A DNA stretch of 64,000 nucleotides, taken from positions 62,001-126,000 of the IMG/VR virus record IMGVR_UViG_3300032753_001573, one strand, 5' to 3'. The stretch is from a virus. The notes under the pieces are model-generated. The model had not been told where the DNA came from. It worked only from the letters and a program-made list of their open reading frames with translations, and ran no database searches. The translations under genes and the position numbers were made by a program. Shown piece after piece: positions 17,347 through 26,050 of the stretch; positions within the stretch are counted from its first letter, which is position 1; every line of letters begins with the position of its first letter.

Positions 17347-19826
17347 TGGCCGGTAATATGATCTTCATAAATGCAACAGATGCTAGGCAGAATCCTATCA
17401 GAGAACATGTTATACACGATGAAGGTAAGGCGATTGAAAGTGCTGTTCTCGATGCAGTGCAAGCTGGATTGTATTCGGTTATTGTAAGCGATGGCACTCC
17501 CATGACACAAAGTACTGTTGTGGCTAGCTCTGTCACCAACGTTGATACATCTACTAGCACATTCTTTGTGCCCAATCATGGGTTCTCTACAGGCGATACT
17601 GTAAAGGTTAGCGGCACTGGAACATTGCCCAGTCCTCTTGTTAGCACATCTAGTTATTATGTGATATATGTAGATCCAAATAACATCAAATTAGCTGCTA
17701 CGATGCAGAATGCAATAAGCGGTAGACCTATACCTATAACTATTACTCAGGGTGTTAACAACGTACAATTGGTTGATCAGGGTAGCGGGTATTTGCTAGC
17801 TCCTACAATTACATTTACCGGCGGCAATCCAACGGTATCTGCTACAGCTCTTGCTAATCTAGCAAATTACGGTAGCGTTAGCAGCATAGCAGTGATAAGC
17901 AACGGTGGCGGATATACAGATGTACCAACAGTTAGCATAGTAGCACAAGGTGCTGGTGCAACTGCTGGTACAGTTAATATGGGAGTAGTAGCTGCTACAG
18001 TATCAGCTGGAGGTAGCAGCTATAGGCTAAATGATACGTTAACAGTGCTAGGTGGAACTGGTACCGCTGCTGTACTGACAATTACCGATGTTGACGATAC
18101 TGGTGCTGTGTTATCTGTAACAGTTACTAGTGCCGGAGCATACTCTGTATTGCCATCACTAAGCGGAGTGTCTACGATAGCTATACCAAGCGGCGGTAAT
18201 GGATGCACACTTAATCTCAACATGGGTGTAGCAAGTATATCAGTAGCTGCAGGTGGTGCAGGATATACTGCACAACCGTTTGTATCGATAATAAGCAATT
18301 CTGGCACAGGTACAACTGCTACTGCATTGGTAACAGCTGGTACAGTAGTACAAGTAAACATAACTAATCCTGGTAGTGGTTATACAGACATTCCCTCTGT
18401 AGAGTTTATCAGTGGTGAGAATGCATCTGCAATAGCAATATTACAACCAACCGAAGTAGGCAATATTACTGTCACTAATAATGGTGGCAATACATACACT
18501 GACATACCAGATGTTGGTATAATAGCAGCCGGTAGTGGTGCAACAGCTGGTCAAGTATATATGAGTGTTACCGCTGTAACACTAGATGCTAGTGGTGTTA
18601 ATTATACAGTTGGCGATACGTTGCTCGTAGCTGGAGGTGCAGGTAGTACAAATGCTACCATACAGGTTATGGGAGTTGGTGCTCAAGGACAAATAACTGG
18701 ATATGTGTTGACAACAGGCGGTATATACAGGCAATTACCTCCGTTGGTTAATAACAGCGTGCTAGGTGGTACAGGTACAGCCGCAACGTTTAACCTAACA
18801 ATGAGCGTGTATGGTGTAGATGTACAAAATCCAGGAAGTGGTTATGTTACACCACCAACTGTTGTTATAACTGATTCTACCGGATATGGTGCTAGTGTTA
18901 TATCAACAATTGAAAATGGACAAGTTACTGCATTAACAGTGGTAGCACCAGGCACAGCTTATACAGACATACCAACAATAACTATAACAAGTGGAGAAGG
19001 TGCTATAGGTATTCCTTACCTAGTACCAACCGGTGTTGCATCATTCAATATTGGAAATGTTGGATCAGGATATACCTACGCTACTGTGCAAATAACAGGT
19101 ACAGGAATCAATGCGTCTGCTGATGCCAACATAGTAGACGGTCAAGTAGTTGGATTAGTAGTAGATCAAGCTGGTACTGGATATACAAGCGCTCCTAACG
19201 TTACTATACAGGGTGACGGTGTTGGTGCAGAAGCTACAGCGGTCTTAATTCCAACAGCACTCAATTATATTGCTGTAACTGACGGCGGAGATGGATATAC
19301 AAGTCCGCCTAATGTTGTTATATCTGGTGCAGCAACAGCTACCGCTTCTCTAGCTCCAACCGGTATTGATCGTATTGATATAGTAAACGGTGGCGATACT
19401 TATACCAGTGTTCCTATCGTTAACATAATACCTGCAGATGATCAACAGGGATCGGTAACAGCACCTTCCACAAGTACCAGCATAGGATATAGTGTTGGTG
19501 CTATAAACATTACAAACAGTGGCACAGGATATCAATCTGCACCAACTGTAAACATCAGTGCACCTCAAGCAACTGACGGCAACATTGCTGTAGCAACTGC
19601 TACTATAGGCATTGGACAAGGAAGCCTTAGCATATCATTGTATCCAGCTAGTTTGGATTACTATGCTGTGTGGAAGAATCTAACTCCAAGCGATCCCAGT
19701 GTGGTTAGACCTTATTCTGATAGGATGACTACAGTAATCAATTATTTTACCAATCTAGGTTATACTATCACGCAACAGACTAACCCAGCAACCGGTAATA
19801 CAATGCAGTGGTTGGTGTCTTGGTAA
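17346..19826 (+). CDS. Repeat-rich virion fibre-like protein (GSGYT repeats)
   Basis: An 826-aa, almost uncharged protein made of many degenerate repeats of the form (N/P)GSGYT(D/S)(I/A)P(T/N)V(T/S)I, for example GSGYTDIPSVEF, GTAYTDIPTITI and GTGYTSAPNVTI. This is a beta-strand repeat architecture typical of adhesins and fibres. The N-terminal 70 residues and the last 70 residues (SLDYYAVWKNLTPSDPSVV onward) are non-repetitive and probably serve attachment. The 365-aa gene at 831 shares the repeat style. Confidence 0.75.
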   Translation: MAGNMIFINATDARQNPIREHVIHDEGKAIESAVLDAVQAGLYSVIVSDGTPMTQSTVVASSVTNVDTSTSTFFVPNHGFSTGDTVKVSGTGTLPSPLVSTSSYYVIYVDPNNIKLAATMQNAISGRPIPITITQGVNNVQLVDQGSGYLLAPTITFTGGNPTVSATALANLANYGSVSSIAVISNGGGYTDVPTVSIVAQGAGATAGTVNMGVVAATVSAGGSSYRLNDTLTVLGGTGTAAVLTITDVDDTGAVLSVTVTSAGAYSVLPSLSGVSTIAIPSGGNGCTLNLNMGVASISVAAGGAGYTAQPFVSIISNSGTGTTATALVTAGTVVQVNITNPGSGYTDIPSVEFISGENASAIAILQPTEVGNITVTNNGGNTYTDIPDVGIIAAGSGATAGQVYMSVTAVTLDASGVNYTVGDTLLVAGGAGSTNATIQVMGVGAQGQITGYVLTTGGIYRQLPPLVNNSVLGGTGTAATFNLTMSVYGVDVQNPGSGYVTPPTVVITDSTGYGASVISTIENGQVTALTVVAPGTAYTDIPTITITSGEGAIGIPYLVPTGVASFNIGNVGSGYTYATVQITGTGINASADANIVDGQVVGLVVDQAGTGYTSAPNVTIQGDGVGAEATAVLIPTALNYIAVTDGGDGYTSPPNVVISGAATATASLAPTGIDRIDIVNGGDTYTSVPIVNIIPADDQQGSVTAPSTSTSIGYSVGAINITNSGTGYQSAPTVNISAPQATDGNIAVATATIGIGQGSLSISLYPASLDYYAVWKNLTPSDPSVVRPYSDRMTTVINYFTNLGYTITQQTNPATGNTMQWLVSW
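17766..19550 (+). repeat. Degenerate GSGYT-type coding repeats
   Basis: DNA encoding roughly a dozen copies of a beta-strand repeat with a GGxGYTxxPxV core, spaced irregularly within the 826-aa protein. Repeats are diverged in DNA as well as protein, so this is an old expansion and not a recent slippage array. Confidence 0.6.
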
Positions 19827-19839
19827 TACAGATATTTAG

Positions 19840-20106
19840 ATGAGAAGCACGCTACACGGCCCCGACGAGTTCCTGCTAAAAAGCAAGAAACCTCATATAC
19901 AAGCATTGGTAGCTAGGGTCAACGATATGTCTATAGAGGACATTGAAAACCTTAATGAAAAATCTGATATCAAGCGTGGTTTGAAAGAACTCAAGAAGAA
20001 AAACAATCAAGCTGAGGCTGCACTAGTTGCAACACGCCTTGCAGATATCATGACAGCAAAACATCATCCTGAACTAGCTAGACAAACGGATCAATCTAAT
20101 ACATAA
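19840..20106 (+). CDS. Small hypothetical protein
   Basis: An 88-aa charged helical protein (MSIEDIENLNEKSDIKRGLKE region). It lies 13 nt after the fibre gene and six bases before the exonuclease gene. No family recognised. Confidence 0.55.
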   Translation: MRSTLHGPDEFLLKSKKPHIQALVARVNDMSIEDIENLNEKSDIKRGLKELKKKNNQAEAALVATRLADIMTAKHHPELARQTDQSNT

Positions 20107-20112
20107 TGATTT

Positions 20113-20793
20113 ATGAAATTAAATCAAATCTACACCTACAAGAAACTAGATAGACAGGACGGCGGCGCACAAGGTCGCGTTTATGTTGATGAAATTGGGA
20201 ATAAGATACCAAGTGTTACAACGATACTGGGTGCTACCAAAGACAAATCTCATTTGGTAGCATGGAGAAAGCGTGTCGGCGATGAAAATGCCAAACGCAT
20301 CACTGAAGAGTCGGCTGGACTTGGAACTACTATGCATGCCCATCTAGAAGCTCACATACTTGGTGAGCAAAGGCCGGGCGGCAACAACTATGGTAGATTG
20401 ATGGCCAAAAAGATGGCAGATACTGTTATCTCAGAAGGTCTCATAGACGTTGACGAAGTGTGGGGAGTAGAAGCTCATTTGCATTATGAAAATCTCTGGG
20501 CAGGTACTACAGATCTCGCAGGAGTTTTTCAAGGTAAGCCAGCTATTATGGATTTCAAAACTACTATCAAACCCAAGAAGCGTGAATGGGTTGAAGATTA
20601 TCAGATGCAGCTGACCGCATATGCTATGGCTCATGATTCTCTATACAAAACCAATATACAAACTGTTGTAGTGTTTATGGTTAGTCGAGAGTGCGAGTTT
20701 CAAAGATTTGTATGGACTGGTACTGAGTTTGAAGAAGGCAAACTCAAATGGGCTAACCGAGTAAGCGACTATTACGAAAAATATGTGTTATGA
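20113..20793 (+). CDS. PD-(D/E)XK exonuclease (RecB/Cas4/MGME1-like)
   Basis: A 226-aa nuclease. The start block IPSVTTILGATKDKSHLVAWRK is shared by phage RecB-like exonucleases. It is followed by GTTMHAHLEAHI (the His/Glu motif), then GTTDLAG and IMDFKTT, giving the D...D-x-K metal and catalytic residues, and QMQLTAYAMA (motif with Gln and Tyr). These enzymes trim DNA ends in recombination or repair. It converges with the zincin gene, whose stop is adjacent. Confidence 0.8.
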   Translation: MKLNQIYTYKKLDRQDGGAQGRVYVDEIGNKIPSVTTILGATKDKSHLVAWRKRVGDENAKRITEESAGLGTTMHAHLEAHILGEQRPGGNNYGRLMAKKMADTVISEGLIDVDEVWGVEAHLHYENLWAGTTDLAGVFQGKPAIMDFKTTIKPKKREWVEDYQMQLTAYAMAHDSLYKTNIQTVVVFMVSRECEFQRFVWTGTEFEEGKLKWANRVSDYYEKYVL

Positions 20794-21174
20794 TTAAGTT
20801 ATTGGCTTGCTCTTGAAAATTTCAGGATGTGCCTTATCAAAATGTCGCATGATGATGCCAGCTACAGCATGCGCCTGATTCTCAATATCACTGCCCGTCT
20901 CACCACTCTTTGAATCTATATCACCATTTAAGAATTGCTTGTAATGAGTCAATTCGTGGGCAAGAGTTCTCATTATGTCTAACGGATGACGGTTCTTGAT
21001 CTCTATGCTTATGGTTTGATCACCATTCTTGAACATTCCAAATGTTGGCTGTTTACCGGTGATCCCTCCAGTAGTCAACCATTTGATTTTTGGCAATTTA
21101 TCTAGATCTAATTCTTCCATACAGAGTTTAAGAAATTCTCTCATAGCTTCAATAAATGCTTGATGGTTTGTCAT
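20794..21174 (-). CDS. HExxH zinc metallopeptidase-like protein
   Basis: A 126-aa protein with LAHELTHYKQF, the H-E-x-x-H zinc motif, and a later ENQAHAVAG that may supply the third ligand, as in small phage SprT- or neutral-protease-like zincins. It may process a virion or host protein. It has a reverse-strand late box at 21197-21204. A second zincin-like gene is at 42087. Confidence 0.68.
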   Translation of the reverse strand: MTNHQAFIEAMREFLKLCMEELDLDKLPKIKWLTTGGITGKQPTFGMFKNGDQTISIEIKNRHPLDIMRTLAHELTHYKQFLNGDIDSKSGETGSDIENQAHAVAGIIMRHFDKAHPEIFKSKPIT

Positions 21175-21196
21175 AACTACAGTTCTCTTTTGTTGA

Positions 21197-21204
21197 TATT
21201 TATT
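21197..21204 (-). promoter_or_regulatory. T4-type late promoter box
   Basis: AATAAATA on the reverse strand, 22 nt upstream of the zincin start at 21174. It lies back to back with the forward late box at 21219. Confidence 0.5.
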
Positions 21205-21218
21205 AAATTTAGGGCACT

Positions 21219-21226
21219 GATAAATA
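21219..21226 (+). promoter_or_regulatory. T4-type late promoter box
   Basis: GATAAATA 25 nt upstream of the tailspike ATG at 21252, with TTGGAG as Shine-Dalgarno in between. Confidence 0.65.
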
Positions 21227-21251
21227 TCATACGCATTGGAGTTGAACTAAA

Positions 21252-22814
21252 ATGGCAATTACATCTATATCAAGGATACAGCATCGTAGAGGCATCAAGA
21301 CCGATTTACCTGCTAATTTATATGAAGGTGAGCTTGGCTGGTGCTTAGATACTCGAGAATTGTATATTGGTAATGGTCCAACAACCAATGGCAATAGCCA
21401 GATACTTAGTCAATATAGTGATAATGATCAATTGATTACACACGTTTATAGAGGTAGTGCATCTATACCTGCAACTACTAATTCTAGTACGGGTACACCA
21501 ATTGCTAGACCGTTGGGTGCTATATTAGACGATTGGATAAGTGTGAAAGATTACGGCGCTATGGGTGACGGTGTTACAGATGACACTGCTGCTATACAGC
21601 GTGCTATAAATGATAGATGGGCTACTCAAGATTTCAGTTGCATAAGGTTTCCTGCAGGTGTGTATTTGGTTAGCAATACCATATATGTACTACCTAATGT
21701 ATCTTTAATAGGAGAAGGGTCCCAAGCAACGATATTAAAAATGTTTTCAGCTGGGTCAAGCACAACTTGCGTTATTTCTACAGCAGACAGCATTGGCCAA
21801 ACAGGAACTAGCATTGGGTTGTCAAATGCAGTATTACCTAATAATATTACTATACAAGGTATTACTATTGATACTACTCAAAATTCTTCCATTGATGGTA
21901 TTAAATTACAGCGTAGTAGTGAGGTACTGATATCAGATTTATCTGTTATTGGCAATTGGACGACTGGTCAAAATCCTCAAATGAATAGTAATGTACCAAT
22001 GACCAATGGAATTTCTATAGAGACCTTAGGTAGTCTTTATCTAGCAGATGTAGTTAAGATAAGAAATTATAGCGCAAACGGATTTGCAAACGGTATCTAT
22101 TGTAATGATGTTGCTAGATATATTACTATAGATGTATTTGATATCAATAATTGCTTTAGAGGAGTTGTATTCGAAGCTAACATAGCTACAAACACCAATG
22201 GGCCGCGATATGTTAGAGTAACTAACGGCTCATTTAGAAACATAGATTTTTACGGGTTGGTTGTTAGCAGCAGTAACCCTGGCATCGTAAGTGGTAATAA
22301 TACATATGATACAGTAGGTAATGTATATAATTCTCCCCCAATATTTTTTGGAACATCGAGCAATAACTGCTCAAGTATAAACGATACTTTCTCTAATATT
22401 AATGGAAATTTAATAGAGATAGGAAATCCAATAAGTAACATCATAATATCTCCACAAAAAGTTAGTACAGCAATACAGGATGTTACACCAGTTGGACCAG
22501 TTGAATTGTTAGATAATTCAACAAACATGAGCACTGGTATTGAATGGAACAGTTCTATAAACAATACTTTGTTCCTTCATTACAGCATCAAAAGAGGTAC
22601 ATCTAGAAGAGCGGGAAAACTTACTGTAATAAGTGATGGCACTTCTGTTGATTTTGATGATGAAGGTGTTGACCTAAATCCAGATGTTTTGGGTACGGTG
22701 GGAGTAACTTGGTCTACAACTGTAGTTGATGGTATAATAAGTCTTATGTATAATACAACAAGCACCGGCACTAATGGAAATCTTTGGTATACACAAATGT
22801 CTTGGTTTATGTAA
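21252..22814 (+). CDS. Tailspike/tail fibre with pectate-lyase-like beta-helix
   Basis: A 520-aa protein. The N-terminus (ISRIQHRRGIKTDLP, then EGELGWCLDTRELYIGNG) is the virion-attachment block common in phage fibres. Residues about 98-115 (VKDYGAMGDGVTDDTAAI) are the start of a pectate-lyase-3 type right-handed beta-helix. The long Asn/Ser/Ile-rich body fits the helix coils, and the last 100 residues look like a trimerisation or binding domain. It probably binds or cleaves a surface polysaccharide. Confidence 0.85.
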   Translation: MAITSISRIQHRRGIKTDLPANLYEGELGWCLDTRELYIGNGPTTNGNSQILSQYSDNDQLITHVYRGSASIPATTNSSTGTPIARPLGAILDDWISVKDYGAMGDGVTDDTAAIQRAINDRWATQDFSCIRFPAGVYLVSNTIYVLPNVSLIGEGSQATILKMFSAGSSTTCVISTADSIGQTGTSIGLSNAVLPNNITIQGITIDTTQNSSIDGIKLQRSSEVLISDLSVIGNWTTGQNPQMNSNVPMTNGISIETLGSLYLADVVKIRNYSANGFANGIYCNDVARYITIDVFDINNCFRGVVFEANIATNTNGPRYVRVTNGSFRNIDFYGLVVSSSNPGIVSGNNTYDTVGNVYNSPPIFFGTSSNNCSSINDTFSNINGNLIEIGNPISNIIISPQKVSTAIQDVTPVGPVELLDNSTNMSTGIEWNSSINNTLFLHYSIKRGTSRRAGKLTVISDGTSVDFDDEGVDLNPDVLGTVGVTWSTTVVDGIISLMYNTTSTGTNGNLWYTQMSWFM

Positions 22815-22815
22815 G

Positions 22816-23283
22816 ATGTCAAATCCTTTCCTATGTAGCCCAAAGCAGTTGGGTCAGCATTGGCGTTCAGTTAGAGCACAGCTCACAGCTGAAAAAACAG
22901 ATTTAGAACACCTAAATATAGTAACAGACTTTTGGAGACATGCACCAATATCGGCACCTTTCTTAGATTGGGATCATCCCAACACATGGCCAGATCCTTG
23001 GGAATTGATGTCAGAGATGTCATTTGATCCGAGTGCTATAGCGCTTGGAATGGAATATACTCTATTACTAGCTGAAGATCAGAGATGGAATTCAAACAGA
23101 TTAGAGTTGGATCTGTCATGTTTTGTTGACGGGTCGCAGCAATTAATAGTTCTATCGGTTGATAACACCTATTTCTTAAACATAGAATATGGTAAAGTAA
23201 CTATGGCAATAAATGCTGCGAAAGAGCTTGTTATACAACAGCGTTACCATTATATTAATAAGACTCACAAGTTTAAAGATTAG
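22816..23283 (+). CDS. Hypothetical protein
   Basis: A 155-aa protein starting MSNPFLCSPKQLGQHW, one base after the tailspike stop (frame open further upstream, but that would overlap the tailspike). It has a Trp/Pro-rich block (LDWDHPNTWPDPWELM) and a mixed C-terminus. Downstream of a tailspike it could be a small tail or assembly protein. No family recognised. Confidence 0.6.
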   Translation: MSNPFLCSPKQLGQHWRSVRAQLTAEKTDLEHLNIVTDFWRHAPISAPFLDWDHPNTWPDPWELMSEMSFDPSAIALGMEYTLLLAEDQRWNSNRLELDLSCFVDGSQQLIVLSVDNTYFLNIEYGKVTMAINAAKELVIQQRYHYINKTHKFKD

Positions 23284-23352
23284 CTAAAGGTCTTAAAATA
23301 ATTTATAAACATGTACGAGAATATCATGATGAGGTGATGTAAATATGTGCTC

Positions 23353-23371
23353 AATGACGCAATACGTCATT
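23353..23371 (+). promoter_or_regulatory. Leader hairpin and possible leader peptide before nrdA
   Basis: AATGACG and CGTCATT form a 7-bp stem followed after five bases by TTTTT, an attenuator-like arrangement about 40 nt before nrdA. A 17-codon frame (ATG 23345 to TAA 23398) runs through it and ends just before the nrdA Shine-Dalgarno. Function is a guess. Confidence 0.3.
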
Positions 23372-23409
23372 CATGTTTTTCATCTCACGATTCTATAAGG
23401 AAGGTTCAA

Positions 23410-25059
23410 ATGTCACTGAGCAATAAGTCTGATATCATGGTTATCAAGAGAGAAGGCAGAAAAGAAACGTTAGATGTTGAAAAGTTACACAAAGTGGTAT
23501 TTTGGGCAACCGAAGGTATCAGCGGAGTTAGTGCAAGTGAAGTAGAAATTCGCAGCCAAATACAATTCTATCCTGGTATTACGACTACTGATATACAGGA
23601 AACTTTGATCAAAGCGGCTGCTGAGCTAATATCAGAAGAAACACCAAACTATCAATATGTAGCAGGGCGTTTAATTAACTATCATCTACGCAAACAAGTG
23701 TATGATCGATATGAGCCAAAAGGATTCTTAGACCATATCAAGAAAGTTATCAATGAAGGCTATTATGATCCAGAGATATTATCTTGGTATACAGAAGATG
23801 AAATCAAACACTTAGATTCTCATATCAATCACACTAGAGATTATGATATCACTTATGTAGGTATGGAACAGCTACGTGGCAAATATCTAGTAAAGAATCG
23901 CGTAACTGGACGCATCTACGAAACTCCGCAGATGGCATACATGCTGATAGCAATGGTGTTGTTCCGTCGTTATGGCGCAGATAGGCTAAAGTGGGTCAAA
24001 GATTTTTATGATGCTATCAGCACATTTGAGATCAGCTTACCAACTCCAATTATGGCAGGATTGAGAACACCTCAGAAGCAGTTTAGTTCCTGTGTGTTGA
24101 TTGAGACTGATGACAGCCTCGATAGTATCAGTGCTACTTCTAGCGCTATTGTCAAGTATGTGAGTCAGAAAGCTGGTATTGGAATTGGTGGCGGTCGTAT
24201 AAGAGCTATCAACAGTCCAATACGCAACGGAGATGCTAGCCATACTGGTGTAATTCCGTTCTACAAGCATTTCCAAAGTGCGGTAAAGAGTTGTTCTCAG
24301 GGAGGCGTTCGCGGCGGCGCGGCTACTCTGTACTATCCAATTTGGCACTTGGAAGTTGAAGACCTATTGGTCCTCAAGAATAACAAGGGCATTGAAGATA
24401 ACCGTATACGACACATGGATTACGGTGTTCAATTCAACAAGGTGATGTATGAGAGGTTATTGACTGGCGGTAACATAACCCTGTTTAGTCCTCACGACGT
24501 ACCAGATCTCTATGAAGCATTTTTTGTTGATGTTGATAAATTTAGAGATCTCTATGAAAAGTATGAACGCAGCAGTAAGGTAAGAAAAAAGTCTGTACCG
24601 GCTATAGAACTGTTTGGCAGTTTTATGCAGGAACGCAAGGACACCGGTCGTATCTATCTTATGAATGTAGATCATGCTAATGATCACGGGTCATTTATTA
24701 AAGAACTTGCTCCTATTAGACAGAGCAATTTGTGTCTAACAGGTGATTCTATGATTAACATCATGGGAACAGATGGTGCAATACAACATATCACACTTCA
24801 AAGCTTTGTAGAACAATACGAGCTTGGAGGAATGCATGGCGTTAAGGTTAAAAGTTACAACATAGATACTGATACAGTGACTTGGAATTTAGTAAGTAAT
24901 GCTGCAAAAACTGCAACGGTTACGACATTAATTGAAATTGAAGATGCGAGTGGTAAAATTATACGTTGTACTCCAGACCATCAGATTTTTACTAAAAATA
25001 GAGGATATGTTATGGCTAAAGACCTAAAAGAAACTGACGTGCTATGCACTGAAATATGA
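23410..25059 (+). CDS. nrdA: Ribonucleotide reductase alpha, N-extein + split-intein N-fragment
   Basis: 549 aa: residues 1-441 are the N-terminal part of class Ia NrdA, with an ATP-cone start (MVIKREGRKETLDVEKLH) and the redox cysteine in FSSCVLIETDDSLDSI (C228). Residues 442-549 are an intein N-fragment that begins at Cys442 after RQSNL and contains intein block A (CLTGDSMI) and block B (IRCTPDHQIF, with T-x-x-H). The frame then stops, so splicing must occur in trans with the fragment encoded at 26037. The ATG at 23410 follows AGGAAGG; GTG 23347 is less likely. Confidence 0.9.
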   Translation: MSLSNKSDIMVIKREGRKETLDVEKLHKVVFWATEGISGVSASEVEIRSQIQFYPGITTTDIQETLIKAAAELISEETPNYQYVAGRLINYHLRKQVYDRYEPKGFLDHIKKVINEGYYDPEILSWYTEDEIKHLDSHINHTRDYDITYVGMEQLRGKYLVKNRVTGRIYETPQMAYMLIAMVLFRRYGADRLKWVKDFYDAISTFEISLPTPIMAGLRTPQKQFSSCVLIETDDSLDSISATSSAIVKYVSQKAGIGIGGGRIRAINSPIRNGDASHTGVIPFYKHFQSAVKSCSQGGVRGGAATLYYPIWHLEVEDLLVLKNNKGIEDNRIRHMDYGVQFNKVMYERLLTGGNITLFSPHDVPDLYEAFFVDVDKFRDLYEKYERSSKVRKKSVPAIELFGSFMQERKDTGRIYLMNVDHANDHGSFIKELAPIRQSNLCLTGDSMINIMGTDGAIQHITLQSFVEQYELGGMHGVKVKSYNIDTDTVTWNLVSNAAKTATVTTLIEIEDASGKIIRCTPDHQIFTKNRGYVMAKDLKETDVLCTEI

Positions 25060-25066
25060 TTACCAA

Positions 25067-25096
25067 CATAAATACATGCAACGGAGAGGTTGCATG
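25067..25096 (+). promoter_or_regulatory. Late box plus Shine-Dalgarno-trapping hairpin of the HNH gene
   Basis: Late box CATAAATA (25067-25074) is followed at once by a perfect inverted repeat: CATGCAAC (25075-25082), loop GGAGAG, GTTGCATG (25089-25096). The loop is the Shine-Dalgarno sequence and the 3' arm contains the ATG. A late start near 25080 would drop most of the 5' arm. T4 homing endonuclease genes such as I-TevI use this arrangement to block translation of early and middle readthrough RNA. Confidence 0.75.
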
Positions 25097-26050
25097 TATA
25101 AGTTGCTGTATAAAGATATTATTGATAATGCTAAAGCTGAAAATAGGATTAAAAAACCTAGAGTATATTATGAATGGCATCATATCGTTCCAGATTTTTT
25201 ATTCAAACATCGATCAAGACGTGGGCCATCGGGGCATTTAGATGGTAATCCTAATTCAGTTGATAACTTAGTATTATTAACTTTCAAAGAACATCTTATG
25301 GCACATTACTATCTATATGAAATATACAAAGATACTAGATATGGTTATGCAGCAGGATCTGCATTGCAATTCTTTTATACAAAAGCTACAGGTAAACACA
25401 AAAGACAACAGAATTTATCTAAACCAGATGAAGAGTTTTTAAATGAAATGTTGCATTTAAGAGAAATTGGTATAAAAAGTATCTCTGCTGCAAAATCTGG
25501 TAAGATGCCAGCCGTTGACGCACATACTAGGGAAAAGATTGGATCTGTACCAGTAGATCATCCAAAGGTAATATCGGGTGAATGGATTCATCATTCGAAA
25601 GGACAACCTTATAAAGGAATCTTAAAAGATCAAAAAGGGTCTAACAACAATAATTTTAGAGAAATGACTTTTCAACGCAAGGAACGATTATTCGATTGCG
25701 TCTCAAAATCATTGATTGACGGTAACTATTTGTCAATAAAGGCGTTGGTGCAAAATTTAAAAGAAGAATTTACCGAATTTAAAAAAATATCATTGGTTTG
25801 GGTGTGTAATAATTTTGGTAACATTAATAATTTAGTAGACGAATTCAACAAGGCGCGCGGTAGATCTATTGTATATTTCAGTTATTATAGAGGTAAAAAT
25901 CAGCGTGCCGTGTTAAGGAACCATAGCTTAAACTATGTGTGGGTTACTAACGGGTATACCAATACAAAGATTAGACTAGATGAGATTGATGAATATCTAA
26001 ATAATAATCCAGCATATACGAGAGGTAGAATTAACTATGATAAAGATTAG
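25094..26050 (+). CDS. HNH homing endonuclease between split-intein halves
   Basis: A 318-aa free-standing HNH nuclease. The first metal-binding segment is EWHHIVPDFL (about residues 27-36) and the second His block is NLVLLTFKEHLMAHYYL. The rest is basic, with a C-terminal DNA-binding region. It sits exactly between the intein N- and C-fragments of nrdA, the place where an endonuclease domain would sit in a full-length intein. Start chosen at ATG 25094, after GGAGAGG. It probably promotes spread of the fractured locus. It overlaps the nrdA C-fragment gene by 14 nt. Confidence 0.82.
   Translation: MYKLLYKDIIDNAKAENRIKKPRVYYEWHHIVPDFLFKHRSRRGPSGHLDGNPNSVDNLVLLTFKEHLMAHYYLYEIYKDTRYGYAAGSALQFFYTKATGKHKRQQNLSKPDEEFLNEMLHLREIGIKSISAAKSGKMPAVDAHTREKIGSVPVDHPKVISGEWIHHSKGQPYKGILKDQKGSNNNNFREMTFQRKERLFDCVSKSLIDGNYLSIKALVQNLKEEFTEFKKISLVWVCNNFGNINNLVDEFNKARGRSIVYFSYYRGKNQRAVLRNHSLNYVWVTNGYTNTKIRLDEIDEYLNNNPAYTRGRINYDKD

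Noticed and set aside
17346-19826. GSGYT repeats as a recent slippage array or CRISPR-like repeat
   Set aside because: Repeat spacing is irregular and DNA copies are strongly diverged; it is an old protein-level repeat.
23338-23345. TGTAAATA upstream of nrdA as a late promoter
   Set aside because: Ribonucleotide reductase is expected early, the match is weak, and it is 65 nt from the chosen start.
25060-26036. Group I or II intron as the cause of the nrdA interruption
   Set aside because: Both flanking genes carry intein protein blocks (A, B, F, G) and a Cys/His-Asn-Cys arrangement; protein splicing explains the break without RNA splicing.
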